Assembly: GCA_964631725.1 (NCBI GenBank)
Contig: CAZVYX010000006.1
Span: 74,948 to 138,947, forward strand
Direction: 5' to 3'
Length of the DNA: 64,000 nt
From: GCA-2731375 sp964631725
Lineage (GTDB): Bacteria > Pseudomonadota > Alphaproteobacteria > GCA-2731375
The position numbers and the translations under genes were made by a program. Positions 1 to 8,342 of the stretch are shown here, piece after piece (position 1 is the first letter of the stretch; each line of letters starts with the position of its first letter). The notes under the pieces are model-generated. The model did no database searches and was not told the origin of the DNA. It worked only from the letters and a program-made list of their open reading frames with translations.

Positions 1-721
1 TCGCCTGAGCCCGGTGGTCGAGGAAGTGCTGTATCCGGCGATGGAAGATTTCCAGTTGGATCTGGTGATCGGTGAGGGGCCGGCGGCGCGCACCGTGCGC
101 ATTGATCTGCCCCCCTTTACCCTGGTCGGCGCGACGACCCGCTCCGGCCTGATCACTACGCCGCTGCGGGAACGCTTTGGCATTCCCATCCGCCTGCGCT
201 TTTACGAGGTGGCGGAGCTGGAACAGATTGTCACCCGCGCCGCCGGCCTGTTGGCCCTGGACCTGACCGAGGACGGCGCCTTGGAGATTGCCAAACGCTC
301 GCGTGGCACGCCCCGGGTGGCGGTACGCCTGCTGCGCCGGGTGCGGGATTTCGCCACCGTTGCCGGGGCCGAGCAGATTGACGCCATAAAGGCGGATGCG
401 GCCCTGAACCGCCTGGAAGTGGACCAGCGCGGCCTGGACGCCATGGACCGGCGCTACCTCAACTGCATCGCACGGGATTTCGAGGGTGGGCCGGTGGGCG
501 TGGAAACCATTGCCGCCTCCCTGTCGGAGCAGCGCGACGCGATCGAAGACATTATCGAGCCCTATTTGATCCAACAGGCCCTGTTGCAGCGAACGCCGCG
601 GGGCCGGGTCCTGACCCGGCAGGGTTATGAACATCTTGGTCTGAATGCACCGAAGACGAAACAGGGGCAGATCGAGCTGTTGCCCCTGGAAGACGATGCC
701 GGGGAGGCCAGGGATGCCTGA
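1..721 (+). CDS. ruvB: Holliday junction branch migration ATPase RuvB, 3' part
   Basis: RuvB is the hexameric AAA+ motor that, with RuvA, drives branch migration of Holliday junctions in the cytoplasm. The window opens inside the gene, so the Walker A region is missing. The remaining reading frame (from position 2) contains sensor 1 (LVGATTRSGLITTPLRERFG), the sensor 2 region (GTPRVAVRLLRRVRDF) and the C-terminal winged helix that binds DNA (near RRYLNCIARDFEGGPVGVET). The GTG at position 14 is an internal valine, not a start. The stop overlaps the start of the next gene by 8 bases, so ruvB and the tol genes are probably co-transcribed. Identification is firm; only the 5' end is unknown. Confidence 0.97.
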   Translation, partial: RLSPVVEEVLYPAMEDFQLDLVIGEGPAARTVRIDLPPFTLVGATTRSGLITTPLRERFGIPIRLRFYEVAELEQIVTRAAGLLALDLTEDGALEIAKRSRGTPRVAVRLLRRVRDFATVAGAEQIDAIKADAALNRLEVDQRGLDAMDRRYLNCIARDFEGGPVGVETIAASLSEQRDAIEDIIEPYLIQQALLQRTPRGRVLTRQGYEHLGLNAPKTKQGQIELLPLEDDAGEARDA

Positions 722-1169
722 GAACCCGATGTCCGATACCGCCATACCCGAACCACACCGGTTCAACGTGCGGATTTTTTGGGAAGATACCGATGCCGCC
801 GGCATTGTCTATTACGCCAACTATCTGCGTTTTCTCGAGCGGGCCCGCAGTGATCTGGTGCGCCTGGCCGGAATAGACCAAGCCGCCTTGCTGGAGGGCG
901 ACGGCGTCGTCTTTCCCGTGCGCCGCTGCGAGATCGACTATTTGCTGCCCGCCCGCCTGGATGATGAGATCGAGGTGCGGACCCGGGTCCGGAAACTGGG
1001 CGGCGCCAGCATGGACATGGATCAGGACATACATCGCGGTGGGGAAACACTGGTGCGCGCCAAGGTGCGCCTGGCCTGCATTGGACCGGGTGGCCGCCCC
1101 CGCCGACTGCCGCCGGCCGTGCGCGCCGCCATATCCGACATTGTTTTGCCTACATTGGGAATTGATTGA
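714..1169 (+). CDS. ybgC: Tol-Pal-associated acyl-CoA thioesterase YbgC
   Basis: A hotdog-fold acyl-CoA thioesterase of the YbgC type, always found at the head of tol-pal operons. The motif FWEDTDAAGIVYYANYLRF carries the conserved Asp of the 4-hydroxybenzoyl-CoA thioesterase family and the expected Y-x-N-Y-L stretch; the length (151 residues) is normal. ATG 714 is preferred over ATG 729 because GGGGAGG lies 6 bases before it. It overlaps the ruvB stop by 8 bases, and its own stop directly abuts the tolQ ATG, which implies translational coupling. The natural acyl substrate cannot be told from sequence. Confidence 0.93.
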   Translation: MPENPMSDTAIPEPHRFNVRIFWEDTDAAGIVYYANYLRFLERARSDLVRLAGIDQAALLEGDGVVFPVRRCEIDYLLPARLDDEIEVRTRVRKLGGASMDMDQDIHRGGETLVRAKVRLACIGPGGRPRRLPPAVRAAISDIVLPTLGID

Positions 1170-1904
1170 ATGGACAACCAAGCCGTTGACGCCGTTGCAC
1201 TCGCGGGCTCCATCGCCGCCGCCGACTTCTCTCTTTGGAGCCTGTTCCTGAAGGCGGACATATTGGTCAAGGCAGTCATGCTGGTGCTGGTAGGGGCCTC
1301 GTTCTGGTGCTGGGCCATCATATTCGAAAAGGGCATCCGCTTTCGCCGCCTGCGCGCCCAGTCCGATGCCTTCGAGGATTCATTCTGGTCCGGCGGTAGC
1401 CTTGAAGAACTATTCGACAAGATTGGCAACCGGCCCGATCATCCCATGGAACTGCTGTTCGTCTCCGCCATGCGGGAATGGCGGCGCTCCACCTCCAAGG
1501 GGCTGTCGGGTGAGGATTTCCTGCGCGCCGGGATCAAGGACCGGATCGCGCAGGTCATGCACATCACCCTGACCCGCGAGATCGAGCGGCTGGAAAGGTA
1601 TATGGGTTTCCTCGCCACGGTAGGTTCCACCGCGCCCTTTATCGGCTTGTTTGGCACGGTCTGGGGCATCATGAATTCTTTCCAGGCCATCGCCCTGACC
1701 AAGAATACCAACCTGGCGGTGGTCGCGCCGGGCATCGCGGAGGCCCTGTTCGCGACGGCGCTGGGTCTGATCGCGGCGATCCCGGCGGTCGTTGCCTACA
1801 ATAAATTCTCCACCGACCTGGGCCGCTACACCATCCGCCTGGAAGGTTTCGTCGGCGAGTTCTCGGCCATTCTGTCCAGGCAACTTGACGAGAGGCGCGA
1901 GTAA
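1170..1904 (+). CDS. tolQ: Tol-Pal system proton-channel protein TolQ
   Basis: Inner-membrane protein of the MotA/TolQ/ExbB family. With TolR it uses the proton motive force to energise TolA during outer-membrane constriction at division. The 244 residues show one hydrophobic segment near residues 27-52 and two more in the C-terminal half. The family signature FLATVGSTAPFIGLFGTVWG and the following G-IAEALFATALGLIAAIPAVVAYN region are intact. The start follows the ybgC stop without a gap, and the stop overlaps the tolR start (TAATG). Confidence 0.97.
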   Translation: MDNQAVDAVALAGSIAAADFSLWSLFLKADILVKAVMLVLVGASFWCWAIIFEKGIRFRRLRAQSDAFEDSFWSGGSLEELFDKIGNRPDHPMELLFVSAMREWRRSTSKGLSGEDFLRAGIKDRIAQVMHITLTREIERLERYMGFLATVGSTAPFIGLFGTVWGIMNSFQAIALTKNTNLAVVAPGIAEALFATALGLIAAIPAVVAYNKFSTDLGRYTIRLEGFVGEFSAILSRQLDERRE

Positions 1905-2371
1905 TGGCGGGGCAGATGCAAGGTTCACACAGGGCGGGCCGCCAGCCCGGCCGCTATGCCACGATGTCGGAGATTAACGTGACGCCCTTTGTCGACGTGA
2001 TGTTGGTGCTGCTGGTGGTCTTCATGATCACCGCGCCGCTGTTGACCGTGGGCGTGCCTATCGATCTTCCCAAGGCTTCGGCTTCCAACCTGCAGGGCAA
2101 CGAGGAACCGCTGACGATATCGATCAACGGGGAAGGCAAGATCTATTTGCAGGAGACCTTGGTGGGCGACGAGGAACTGGTCGCCCGGCTGCTGGCCATC
2201 GCCGAGAACACCACGACGAAACGTATCTTCGTGCGCGGTGACAAGCTGGTCGACTATGGCGCGGTGATGGCGGTCATGGGCCGCCTGAACGCCGCCGGTT
2301 TCAACAAGGTGGCCCTGGTGACCGAGGCCCCGAGAAACGCCGGGCCGAAGGCCACCGGGACTGCGAAGTAG
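1904..2371 (+). CDS. tolR: Tol-Pal system protein TolR
   Basis: ExbD/TolR family protein: a short cytoplasmic N-terminus, a single transmembrane helix and a periplasmic domain. SEINVTPFVDVMLVLLVVFM contains the conserved membrane Asp (in PFVDVML) that takes part in proton conduction with TolQ. The length of 155 residues is typical. It overlaps tolQ by one base. Downstream, tolA follows after 12 bases. Confidence 0.96.
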   Translation: MAGQMQGSHRAGRQPGRYATMSEINVTPFVDVMLVLLVVFMITAPLLTVGVPIDLPKASASNLQGNEEPLTISINGEGKIYLQETLVGDEELVARLLAIAENTTTKRIFVRGDKLVDYGAVMAVMGRLNAAGFNKVALVTEAPRNAGPKATGTAK

Positions 2372-2383
2372 TGGTGAGCGGCC

Positions 2384-3352
2384 TTGCGCAACGGAATAGC
2401 CATATCGACCTTGCTGCACATGGGTGTGGTGGCGGCGGCCATCTATGGTTTGCCGGAACTGTTGGAGCCGCCGCAACTGGAGCAGCCTATTATCGTCGAA
2501 CTGGTTACCGTGGCCGAGCGCACGGTGTCGCAAAAACCACCCGAACCGAGCCCGAAAAAGGCGCCACCCCCGGCGCCGAAACTGAAGCCGGTCGCGACCC
2601 CGGAACCGGAGCCGGAGCCCGAACCGAAGCCGGAACCGCCCAAGAAGGTCGCCAAGGTTTCACCGCCGCCACCGCCGCCCGAACCGGCGAAGGCGGAAAC
2701 CCCGCCACCGCCAAAACCGGCGCCGACGCCGGAGGCGAAACCGGTCAAGGTGGTGACGCCGAAACCAAAACCGCCCGAGAAGCCGAAAGTGAAACCCAAG
2801 GCGCGGCCGAAGAAGATTGCCATGGCCGCGCCGCCCAAGGCTTTTCGCACGCTGCCCCGGCCAAAACAGAAACCAAAGCGACGGCGGCCGAAATTCAGCG
2901 CCGACCGGATTGCCGCGTTGCTGGACAAGGACGACAGGAAGAAACAGTCGCAAACCCAGCAGAAGGCCACGGAAAAGCGGACCGCCGCAAAGCCGCCGCC
3001 AGCCGTTGCGCCGAACCGGAATCAGGTGCGGACACAACCGATGACGATGAGCGAGATCGACGCCATCCGCTATCAAATCCAGCAATGCTGGACCATTCCA
3101 GCCGGTGCCCGGGACGCGGAAAACCTGGTGGTCCGTATCAGGGTGTTCCTGAATACGGACGGTTCACTGGCCAAGGCGCCGGAAATCGTCGGCACTGGCC
3201 AGGGCAACGATCCGTTCTATCGTACGGCGGCGGAGAGTGCCCGCCGCGCGGTGCAAAAATGCGCGCCGTTGAAAGGCCTGCCGGCGGATAAATATGCCCG
3301 TTGGCGAGAATTGACATTGACCTTCAATCCCAGAGATATGCTGGGTGGATGA
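2384..3352 (+). CDS. tolA: Cell envelope integrity protein TolA
   Basis: TolA bridges the inner-membrane TolQR motor and outer-membrane Pal. The predicted 322 residues have an N-terminal signal anchor (about residues 4-22), a long proline/glutamate/lysine-rich periplasmic spacer (about 45-215) with many PEPEP and KPKP units, and a C-terminal TolA/TonB-like domain with IRYQIQQCWTIPAG and RELTLTFNPRDML. The start is TTG at 2384: a TGA lies in frame just upstream, no ATG precedes the anchor helix, and GGTGAG stands 5 bases before. The proline-rich bias produces a long open frame in another phase, which is not a gene. Confidence 0.93.
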   Translation: MRNGIAISTLLHMGVVAAAIYGLPELLEPPQLEQPIIVELVTVAERTVSQKPPEPSPKKAPPPAPKLKPVATPEPEPEPEPKPEPPKKVAKVSPPPPPPEPAKAETPPPPKPAPTPEAKPVKVVTPKPKPPEKPKVKPKARPKKIAMAAPPKAFRTLPRPKQKPKRRRPKFSADRIAALLDKDDRKKQSQTQQKATEKRTAAKPPPAVAPNRNQVRTQPMTMSEIDAIRYQIQQCWTIPAGARDAENLVVRIRVFLNTDGSLAKAPEIVGTGQGNDPFYRTAAESARRAVQKCAPLKGLPADKYARWRELTLTFNPRDMLGG

Positions 3353-3393
3353 GGTTTGAGAAACCGAGACCGAGACTAAGGAAGCAATAGGCT

Positions 3394-4761
3394 ATGTGGA
3401 CCCTGCCCGAACCCCGGAAACTGATGCCGAAATTCATCGTCTGTTTGTCATTGGTACTGTCAGGCCTGACCTGGCTGCCGCACCCCGCCTGGGCGGCGCT
3501 GGAGATTGATATTACCAGGGGCAACGTGGATCCGTTGCCCGTCGCCATCCCGGACTTCCATGCCGATGCCGGCGCGGCGGCGGATCAGGGCCAGCGCATG
3601 GCCCAGGTCATCACCGCCAATTTGGATCGTTCCGGACTGTTTCGTCCGCTGAATCCGAAATCATTCATTCAAAGCCCGGAGTCGCTGCAGGCCCGGCCGC
3701 GTTTTGCCGACTGGCGGGTCCTGAATGCACAAGCCCTGGTCTCGGGCAAGGTTGGCGTGGAAAGCGATGGCCGGCTGCGCGTGGAATTCCGTCTTTGGGA
3801 TGTCCTGGCGGGCGAGCAGATGACCGGCTTGGTCTATTTTTCCACGCCGGGCAATTGGCGGCGCATTGCGCATGTCATCTCCGACGCTATTTACAAGCGT
3901 CTGACGGGGGAGGCCGGCTACTTCGATACCCGCGTGGTGTATGTGGCGGAAAGCGGACCGCGCGACAAGCGCATGAAACGCCTGGCGATCATGGACCAGG
4001 ACGGCGACGGCCACCGCTTTCTGACCGATGGCAGCTATCTGGTGCTGACGCCGCGATTTTCTCCATCGCGCCAGGAAATTACCTACCTGTCCTACTATCG
4101 CAACACACCGCGGGTCTATCTCTACAACATCGATACCGGACGGCAGGAGGTCCTGGGCGAATTTCCCGGCATGACATATGCGCCGCGGTTTTCGCCGGAT
4201 GGCAATCAGGTCATCATGAGCATGGCGCGCGACGGCAAATCCAACATTTTCGCCATGGATCTGCGCACCCGGGCGATCAGTCAGCTAACCAAGGGGCCGG
4301 CGATCGATACCTCGCCGTGCTATTCGCCCGACGGCGCCCGGGTCGTTTTCAATTCAGACCGTGGCGGCAGCCAACAACTTTACGTGATGGGGGCCGACGG
4401 CAAGGGCGTCAAGCGGATCTCTTTCGGCGATGGCCGCTACGCGACGCCGGTTTGGTCGCCGCGCGGCGATCTGGTGGCCTTCACCAAAATGCGCCGGGGC
4501 CGGTTTTATATTGGCGTGATGCGGCCCGACGGCAGCGGCGAACGCCTGCTTTCCGAGAGTTTCCTGGATGAGGGACCAACCTGGGCTCCGAATGGCCGGG
4601 TGTTGATGTTTTTTCGGCAAAAACCCGCCAATAAACAAGGCAAGGGCGGGCGTACGCGCCTATGGTCGGTTGATCTGACTGGCTATAACGAACGCGAAAT
4701 GGTTACGCCGATCGATGCATCCGATCCTGCCTGGTCGCCCCTAAGCCCCTTGAATCGTTGA
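3394..4761 (+). CDS. tolB: Tol-Pal system periplasmic beta-propeller TolB
   Basis: TolB is the periplasmic partner that binds Pal and TolA. It has a signal peptide (hydrophobic core about residues 14-33, cleavage after HPAWA), the N-terminal TolB domain (DRSGLFRPL, AQALVSGKV) and a six-bladed beta-propeller built from repeats such as PRFSPDGNQVIMSMARDGKS and SPCYSPDGARVVFNSDRGGS. The length of 455 residues is normal. ATG 3394 has AAGGAAG nine bases upstream; ATG 3424 would also leave a complete signal peptide. Confidence 0.96.
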   Translation: MWTLPEPRKLMPKFIVCLSLVLSGLTWLPHPAWAALEIDITRGNVDPLPVAIPDFHADAGAAADQGQRMAQVITANLDRSGLFRPLNPKSFIQSPESLQARPRFADWRVLNAQALVSGKVGVESDGRLRVEFRLWDVLAGEQMTGLVYFSTPGNWRRIAHVISDAIYKRLTGEAGYFDTRVVYVAESGPRDKRMKRLAIMDQDGDGHRFLTDGSYLVLTPRFSPSRQEITYLSYYRNTPRVYLYNIDTGRQEVLGEFPGMTYAPRFSPDGNQVIMSMARDGKSNIFAMDLRTRAISQLTKGPAIDTSPCYSPDGARVVFNSDRGGSQQLYVMGADGKGVKRISFGDGRYATPVWSPRGDLVAFTKMRRGRFYIGVMRPDGSGERLLSESFLDEGPTWAPNGRVLMFFRQKPANKQGKGGRTRLWSVDLTGYNEREMVTPIDASDPAWSPLSPLNR

Positions 4762-5141
4762 CAGACCATGGTTAATGTCGGAGACGAAACTATGTGAGGG
4801 CCGGATCAGGGGTAGTCACGGCGTAAAACAATCATTGCCCGATTAGGCAACTGGGTAAGTTGTTTTATGTCTTCAGCTATTTTTTTCATTAGGCAGTTGT
4901 TAAACTATTGCTGTCCATGTATGTCTGGCTCGCTGGATTATTGGTTGAAATGTTGCCGGCCAAAGGTTATGCGCAACTACCTAATTTGCCTGCGAAACGA
5001 GATAATGTTGGCGGAACAGGAACTTTGTTATCGGCATACACTGGCGCAAACCCGCCGCGAAAGCCGAACCATGCCGCCGCCAGGATTTGTTAATACTGAA
5101 TTATGCTAACGCCGGATAATAATGAATGAGGAGTGGTCTCT
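4762..5141. other. 380-base gene-free gap between tolB and pal
   Basis: The gap is AT-richer than the flanks. It carries the nested inverted repeat at 4825-4866, a T7 run, and the pal ribosome-binding site. The only open frames (for example 4867-5109) have no family-like composition or ribosome-binding site. A pal promoter is expected here but no box pair was convincing. Confidence 0.6.
4825..4866 (+). other. nested inverted repeat downstream of tolB
   Basis: The segment contains AAAACAA (4825-4831) opposed by TTGTTTT (4860-4866), enclosing TTGCC (4835-4839) and GGCAA (4846-4850). A run of seven T follows at 4880-4886. It could fold as an interrupted hairpin after tolB, but the T-run is too distant for a standard intrinsic terminator. 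It lies in the 380-base gap between tolB and pal (4762-5141), where no convincing gene was found. Confidence 0.3.
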
Positions 5142-5687
5142 ATGGTCTTTGAGAAATTTGCGCTGAAGGCGGCGTGTCTGGCGGCGACCATACTGCTGGT
5201 CGCGGCCTGCGAAACCCCCGTGGAGGAAAAGGCCGATGCCTCGGGCAGCGGGGGTGCCAAACAGTCGACGACGACGACGCAAAAAGCGCCCAAGGACGAA
5301 GTGAAAGCCACGATGACGCCGAAGGTGGTTCCCGGATCACAAGAAGATTTGGTGCTCAACGTCGGCAGTCAAATTCAGTTTGACTTCGACAAGTCCAATC
5401 TGCGTCCCGATGCCCGCAAAGTGGTCGAGCGCTGGGCCGATTGGCTGCAGCAGTATCCGGCCGTGACCGTGACCATTGAAGGTCACTGCGATGAAAGGGG
5501 TACGCGGGAGTACAACCTTGGCCTCGGCGAGCGACGCGCGGACTCGGCTCGTAAGTATCTGATTGCCCTGGGTATCAACGCCGACCGCGTTGGCACCATC
5601 TCGTATGGCAAGGAGCGGCCGCTGTGTGTCAGCAGCCACGAAGCCTGCTGGTCCCAGAACCGGCGGGACATGCTGCTGGTCAATTAG
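5142..5687 (+). CDS. pal: Peptidoglycan-associated lipoprotein Pal
   Basis: Outer-membrane lipoprotein that binds peptidoglycan and TolB. It has a lipoprotein signal ending in LLVAAC, a low-complexity Ser/Thr/Lys linker, and an OmpA-like domain with FDFDKSNLRPDARKVVE and the diaminopimelate-binding region IEGHCDERGTREYNLGLGER. ATG 5142 is chosen because GAGGAG lies 8 bases upstream; a GTG nine bases earlier is less likely. It is separated from tolB by an unusually long AT-richer gap and so may have its own promoter. A terminator follows at 5797. Confidence 0.96.
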   Translation: MVFEKFALKAACLAATILLVAACETPVEEKADASGSGGAKQSTTTTQKAPKDEVKATMTPKVVPGSQEDLVLNVGSQIQFDFDKSNLRPDARKVVERWADWLQQYPAVTVTIEGHCDERGTREYNLGLGERRADSARKYLIALGINADRVGTISYGKERPLCVSSHEACWSQNRRDMLLVN

Positions 5688-5796
5688 GCCGCCGGCCGGT
5701 CCGCTAGGCGGACATGTCAGGCGTTATCCGGGCTCGTCAGAGCGCACCGCACGGGTGCCACTGGCGGGCCCGCATTTCTTTGACCAGGCAAATTGG

Positions 5797-5824
5797 TTCG
5801 GGACTTTCAAACCCGAATTTTTTT
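5797..5824 (+). terminator. intrinsic terminator after pal
   Basis: A stem TTCGGG (5797-5802) / CCCGAA (5812-5817) with a 9-base loop is followed at once by seven T residues (5818-5824). It lies 110 bases after the pal stop and about 100 bases before the next gene, so it most likely ends the tol-pal transcript. A second short palindrome without a T-run, GTCCGC-TAG-GCGGAC, lies at 5699-5713 just after the pal stop. Confidence 0.75.
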
Positions 5825-5924
5825 GACTGCTGTAATTTCGCCATGATTGGGTGGCAAAAGACGTCATTGAAATGACAGCAATAGCCGCCGAGGGCGTCAG
5901 AGCAACAAGCCGGAGCAAGACCTG

Positions 5925-6878
5925 ATGCAGCCTATTCGCCGAACATCCAACCGCCCATGGCCCCGGGCCCTATCGTCAGCCATGTGCGCCGGGTTCTGCT
6001 TGACCCTGCTGCTGGCGGCACCGGCGCCGGTGCGGGCGCAGAATTCCGATCTGCAAACCTTGACGCAACGGATAGAGCGTTTGCAACGAGACTTGCGCGA
6101 GTTGCAGAAGGACTACTATCGCGGTGAGAAGACCGGTGCGCCCGGTGCGGCCAAGGCGAACGCCGGCGGCGGCCAGCCGACCGGGGGGCAATTGGCCAAT
6201 GCGGAAATCCGCATGAGCAATCTTGAATCGGAAATGCGCCTGCTGACCGGGCAGTTGGAAGAGGTGCGCCACGGTATTCAAACCGTGCTGGGACGCCTCG
6301 ACAGCCTGATCAAGGATGTTGATTTCCGCCTGACCGAAATCGAACGGCGCATGACCGCCGCGCCAGCGGCGGCAGCGAATGGCGCCACGGCATCGAAACC
6401 CGGAGATGGCGAGGCTGCCTCGAGCGAAAGTGCCGCCGCCCCGGCGACGGCGGCGGCGCAACCGTCGGGCCCGCCGTCGGTGCTGCCCAAGGGCACCCCG
6501 ATGGAGCGTTACAACTACGCTTATTCGCTGTTGATAAAGGTCCGCCTGGACGAAGCCGAAGCTGCTTTTCAGGAGTTCATTTCTGCCCATGGCGATGATG
6601 ATTTGGCGGGCAACGCACAATACTGGCTGGGCGAAACCTTCTATGCCCGCAACAAGTTGTCCGAGGCCGCGCGCACCTTTTTGACCGGCATACAGCGCTA
6701 TCCCGACAGCGGCAAGGCGCCCGACACGATGCTGAAATTGGGCATCACGCTGGGCAAACTGGGCCAGAAGGAAGAAGCCTGCGCGGCCTTTCTGGAAATG
6801 ACAAAGCTGTTCCCAAATCTGCGCGTGCAGGTGAAAAAGCGCCTGCAACGGGAAATGAAATCGGGCGGCTGCGGCTGA
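5925..6878 (+). CDS. cpoB: Cell division coordinator CpoB (YbgF)
   Basis: Periplasmic TPR protein that links outer-membrane constriction by Tol-Pal to septal peptidoglycan synthesis. The 317 residues show a signal peptide (cleavage near VRAQ), an N-terminal coiled coil (LQTLTQRIERLQRDLRELQK and the segment about 85-140), an Ala/Pro-rich linker, and C-terminal TPR repeats from YNYAYSLLIKVRLDEAEAAF to the end. It is the usual last gene of tol-pal clusters. The stop is 10 bases before tilS. Confidence 0.94.
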   Translation: MQPIRRTSNRPWPRALSSAMCAGFCLTLLLAAPAPVRAQNSDLQTLTQRIERLQRDLRELQKDYYRGEKTGAPGAAKANAGGGQPTGGQLANAEIRMSNLESEMRLLTGQLEEVRHGIQTVLGRLDSLIKDVDFRLTEIERRMTAAPAAAANGATASKPGDGEAASSESAAAPATAAAQPSGPPSVLPKGTPMERYNYAYSLLIKVRLDEAEAAFQEFISAHGDDDLAGNAQYWLGETFYARNKLSEAARTFLTGIQRYPDSGKAPDTMLKLGITLGKLGQKEEACAAFLEMTKLFPNLRVQVKKRLQREMKSGGCG

Positions 6879-6888
6879 TACCGCTGCC

Positions 6889-8223
6889 ATGCCGGCGATT
6901 AACGATCGGACATTCGCCGCGCTGATGCGGCCGCTGGGACCGTACGAAGTTGCCCCGCGCTTGGCCGTTGCCGTCTCGGGCGGTGCCGACAGCATGGCCC
7001 TGGCTCTGCTGGCGCGGACCTGGGCCCGACGGCAGGGCGGCGAAGCCGTAGCCCTGACCGTTGATCATGGCCTGCGCCGCGAAGCCGCGGCCGAGGCCCG
7101 GCAGGTCCGTAGCTGGATGTCCGATCATGGCATGGCGCATCAAATCTTGCGCTGGCGCGGGCCCAAGCCCGAAAGCGGCATTCAGGCCGCGGCCCGGCAG
7201 GCGCGCTATGAAGCGCTCGGGCAATGGTGCCGGCGCCATGATGTCCTGCATCTCTTGACCGCGCACCATGGCGGCGATCAGGCCGAGACGGTGCTGTTGC
7301 GCCTCTGGCAGGGCAGCGGTATCGAGGGGCTGGCTGGCATGCCCGCAATCCGCGCCATGCCTGGTGTGCGCCTGTTGCGCCCCCTGTTGCCGCTGCGGCA
7401 CGCCGACCTTGCCGCGACCCTTGCCGCACGGGACCAGGCCTGGCTGGAGGATCCATCGAACAGGGATGAAAAATTCGCCCGGATCAGGGCCAGACGCCAC
7501 TTGGCGCGAAGCGATGGCGGATCGGACGCGGCGGCATGGCTGCTGCAGGTGGCGGATCAGGCCGCCGTGGTCCGGCGGCAGCTGCGCGGCGCCCTGGCCG
7601 ATCTGGCGACCCGATCGGTGCGCCTGCACCCGGCCGGATTCTGTTACTTCGATCCAAATCCCTGCCGGGGCCAGAACCAGGCGAATTTGGTGCCATTGTT
7701 GGGCGATGTTCTGCGCTGTATCGGCGGCGGCGAATTTAGACCCCGGCGCGAAAAGCTGGACCGGCTGGCCCTGGATTTGGCGGACCGGCCGTTGCCGGCG
7801 GGACGCACATTGGCGGGCGCCCGGATTTTGCCGCGCCCGGACGGCCTGCTCATCTGCCGGGAAACCGGCCGCCTGCCCCGGCGGTTGAAAGTGGGCGCGG
7901 AGACACGGGGCCGCTGGGACCGTTTCGATTGGACCCTGGGCGGCGGCAGCGGCGGCATTGGGCGGGGCGGCGGCCTATCGGTCGGCGCCTTGGGGCGGGA
8001 CGGTTGGCGGCAGGCGCGGGCGCGGCTTGGCGGAGATTGCGCCGTGCCGGCGCCGGTGCGGCTTGGACTGCCTGCTTTGTGGTATCGCGACCGGGTCCTG
8101 GCGGTACCTCATCTTAAGTTGATGCCGGATGGCGATAGTCCCAAATGGGCCCGGAAAATCAGCTTTTCAGCCCGGTTTTCGCCGGTCCGGCCGTTACAGG
8201 CGGATGGATTGCTGCTTGTTTGA
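6889..8223 (+). CDS. tilS: tRNA(Ile)-lysidine synthase TilS
   Basis: TilS ligates lysine to C34 of the AUA-reading tRNA-Ile using ATP, switching both codon and amino-acid identity; it is normally essential. The N-terminal PP-loop is clear: SGGADS at residues 30-35, then the conserved VDHGLR and TAHHGGDQAETVLLRLWQGS motifs. The C-terminal half is poorly conserved and Gly/Arg-rich. The length (444) is within the alphaproteobacterial range. The gene sits between cpoB and ftsH, the typical order. Confidence 0.94.
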   Translation: MPAINDRTFAALMRPLGPYEVAPRLAVAVSGGADSMALALLARTWARRQGGEAVALTVDHGLRREAAAEARQVRSWMSDHGMAHQILRWRGPKPESGIQAAARQARYEALGQWCRRHDVLHLLTAHHGGDQAETVLLRLWQGSGIEGLAGMPAIRAMPGVRLLRPLLPLRHADLAATLAARDQAWLEDPSNRDEKFARIRARRHLARSDGGSDAAAWLLQVADQAAVVRRQLRGALADLATRSVRLHPAGFCYFDPNPCRGQNQANLVPLLGDVLRCIGGGEFRPRREKLDRLALDLADRPLPAGRTLAGARILPRPDGLLICRETGRLPRRLKVGAETRGRWDRFDWTLGGGSGGIGRGGGLSVGALGRDGWRQARARLGGDCAVPAPVRLGLPALWYRDRVLAVPHLKLMPDGDSPKWARKISFSARFSPVRPLQADGLLLV

Positions 8224-8293
8224 CGTCATCTTAGCATTATCTTTATGGAAACCGGCCAGAATGGTGTATTGAGTTCACCCCTTTTCGAAAGGG
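8220..8293 (+). promoter_or_regulatory. possible ftsH promoter and 5'-UTR palindrome
   Basis: TTGACG (8220-8225) and TTATGG (8243-8248) are separated by 17 bases, a plausible sigma-70 spacing. Downstream, CCCTTT (8279-8284) and AAAGGG (8288-8293) form a short palindrome before the ftsH ribosome-binding site. The -10 match is weak, and no clear heat-shock promoter was recognised. Confidence 0.3.
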
Positions 8294-8342
8294 AAATGGT
8301 AGCATCGGGCTATCCGAAGAGCCGCCGGAGAAGGAAGCATAG

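Noticed and set aside
2371..3291. Alternative-frame protein over tolA
   Set aside because: Results from the repetitive Pro/Glu/Lys coding; TolA frame has the anchor and C-terminal domain.
4867..5109. 80-residue open frame between tolB and pal
   Set aside because: No ribosome-binding site, Cys/Leu-rich unlike proteins of this genome, no recognisable family.
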